Positions 14,898 through 16,037 of a stretch of 16,037 nt of DNA are shown here, piece by piece. Below the pieces are notes generated by a model. That model did no database searches. It was given only the letters and a program-made list of their open reading frames with translations, and was not told the DNA's origin. The stretch is taken from NCBI GenBank assembly GCA_003695725.1, contig RFHX01000202.1, positions 1 through 16,037 on the forward strand, given 5' to 3'. How positions within the stretch are numbered: position 1 is the first letter of the stretch; the number at the start of each line of letters is the position of its first letter. Source of the stretch: Candidatus Schekmanbacteria bacterium (GTDB lineage Bacteria > Schekmanbacteria > GWA2-38-11 > J061). Both the position numbers and the translations under genes were made by a program.

Positions 14898-16037
14898 ATG
14901 ATGAAAAAAACGAAGAGAGCCATATACTTAACTATCGTTTTTTCATTTCTTTTGATATTGATTTTTAATTCCTTATTCTACCTTTTAAAGCCTACGAATT
15001 TTTTGACCTTTTTCATTTTTAACTTACTATTCTTGTCATTGTTAGTTTCTCTTTCTATAAAAATGCTAAATCTCGCACTTTTCAATCCTCTAAGTCAACT
15101 CAGGGAAAAATTCAGTAAAGCTCCAGAAAAAAATGACAATAAAAGAACATCTTCCGATGAAGCCGTCACCAAAAACTTTGGACTTAAAGAATTTGAAAAT
15201 GAAATCAATTCTTACATTTCCTTTATCAAGAAAAAGTCGCGATTAGAGACAACAAATCAAATTGTTTCAACAATTTTAAGCAAATTAGATGAAATTGAGG
15301 GATACGACTTTAATCATGAGAAGGATTTAATTTCTATCTTTAATGAAAATTCAGAAAAAGCTATGAAGCTACTTGATGAAACTTTAGGAATAAGCAGTGA
15401 AGAGGTAAAAAAACTTTCTGAAGCGGCATCGATTGCGACACAAAGCCTTAAAACTTTAAGCGAAACAATTGATGGAATCAACAAAATTGCAAGCTCTTTT
15501 GAGGAAACAGAATTTTCTATATCGAGCTTGTACAAAAAAAATAGCGAAATCAAAGAATTGTTATCAGAAATTGAAGGTCAGATTAATTTTTCAGAACATC
15601 TTGCCCTAAATTCAGCTATTGAAGCGGCAAGGTTTGGTGAAAAAGGGCGCAGTTTTACTGTAATAAGTGGTGAAATAAAGAAACTTGCCAAAGAAATTTC
15701 CACAATAACAAAGACTATTACAAAGCAAATCGACGATACCGCTGAAGAAATTCAAAATGCAGTTGATAGACTGGACAATGGAAACAGAAAAGTTGAAAGA
15801 GGAATTTCTTTGGGAAATAACTCAGCAAAATCAATGCTAAAACTTGTTGATGTCATTGATTCAGCAAAAGATGTATCGTCGCAGATAAGCAAGAAGATTC
15901 AAATGTGTATGGCAACCTTTGAAAAAGGATATGACCTATCTGAATTCAACAGAAAATATCGTGAAAACATAAAAAAGATAAAAAATTCCCTTTCTGAAAT
16001 ACTCGATGAAAATAAACCTAAAGACCAAGAAAAAGAG
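14898..16037 (+). CDS. Membrane-anchored MCP-like signalling protein, 3' end outside window
   Basis: The frame is open from ATG 14898 (or ATG 14901) to the window end, giving 380 visible residues. The basic N-terminus (MMKKTKR) is followed by two hydrophobic segments, about residues 8-30 and 34-57, joined by only KPTN, so there is no periplasmic sensor domain; no HAMP domain is evident. The rest is largely helical coiled coil. The methyl-accepting signature is recognisable: 'SEHLALNSAIEAARFGEKGR' followed by 'SFTVISGEIKKLAKE' (about residues 232-266). Aligned without gaps to E. coli Tsr, the tip sequence FQTNILALN becomes NFSEHLALN here, altering residues that normally contact partner receptors and CheA/CheW. 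It begins 16 bp after the HDOD gene with only a weak Shine-Dalgarno, so the two are probably co-transcribed. The ligand is unknown. Confidence 0.85.
   Translation, partial: MMKKTKRAIYLTIVFSFLLILIFNSLFYLLKPTNFLTFFIFNLLFLSLLVSLSIKMLNLALFNPLSQLREKFSKAPEKNDNKRTSSDEAVTKNFGLKEFENEINSYISFIKKKSRLETTNQIVSTILSKLDEIEGYDFNHEKDLISIFNENSEKAMKLLDETLGISSEEVKKLSEAASIATQSLKTLSETIDGINKIASSFEETEFSISSLYKKNSEIKELLSEIEGQINFSEHLALNSAIEAARFGEKGRSFTVISGEIKKLAKEISTITKTITKQIDDTAEEIQNAVDRLDNGNRKVERGISLGNNSAKSMLKLVDVIDSAKDVSSQISKKIQMCMATFEKGYDLSEFNRKYRENIKKIKNSLSEILDENKPKDQEKE

Noticed and set aside
14885-14968. Alternative ATG at 14885 with a 27-codon frame before the MCP-like gene
   Set aside because: It stops quickly, its product looks random, and it overlaps the membrane-helix region of the better-supported frame from 14898.
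1-16037. CRISPR arrays, insertion sequences, tRNA or rRNA genes, phage genes
   Set aside because: No regularly spaced repeats, transposase motifs, terminal inverted repeats or RNA-gene signatures were seen; nearly all DNA is accounted for by flagellar genes.

Overview
This window is a flagellar gene cluster from an AT-rich bacterium. Eighteen genes are visible, all on the + strand and tightly packed. Both edges cut a gene: fliK lacks its 5' part and a chemoreceptor-like gene lacks its 3' part. The organism is probably Gram-negative with polar flagella: the main operon has a textbook sigma-54 (-24/-12) promoter, both polar-flagellum regulators flhF and flhG are present, and sigma-28 (fliA) closes the flagellar operon. 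The order fliK-flgD-flgE / fliLMNOPQR-flhB-flhA-flhF-flhG-fliA resembles Desulfobacterota (deltaproteobacterial), Nitrospirota and some uncultured candidate phyla. I cannot place it more precisely from sequence alone.

Layout. (1) Positions 1-2970: end of a hook-building operon, with hook-length control FliK (C-terminal part), hook-cap scaffold FlgD and hook protein FlgE. (2) Positions 2971-3388: the only long non-coding stretch. It holds a GC-rich hairpin likely to terminate the hook operon, a 14-bp palindrome resembling a FleQ-type enhancer site, a perfect IHF-consensus match and a near-ideal sigma-54 promoter with its predicted start about 40 bp before fliL. (3) Positions 3389-13910: one continuous operon encoding FliL, the switch proteins FliM and FliN, the type III export gate (FliO, FliP, FliQ, FliR, FlhB, FlhA), the polar placement and number pair FlhF/FlhG, a 59-residue membrane protein of unknown function, and FliA. 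Genes overlap (ATGA or larger) or are separated by about 20 bp or less, so translation is probably coupled. (4) Positions 13911-16037: an HDOD-domain protein after an 83-bp gap, then a membrane-anchored MCP-like protein with no periplasmic sensor domain and an altered signalling tip.

Working together (inference): an enhancer-binding protein plus sigma-54 would switch on export gate, switch and FlhF/FlhG synthesis together with FliA, which then drives late filament and chemotaxis genes. The core genes are conventional. The points most worth a second look are the promoter architecture, the small membrane ORF between flhG and fliA, the FlhB NPTT site (normally NPTH), the HDOD protein with a complete HD metal-ligand set, and the divergent tip of the MCP-like protein. 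I see no mobile elements, CRISPR arrays, tRNA or rRNA genes.
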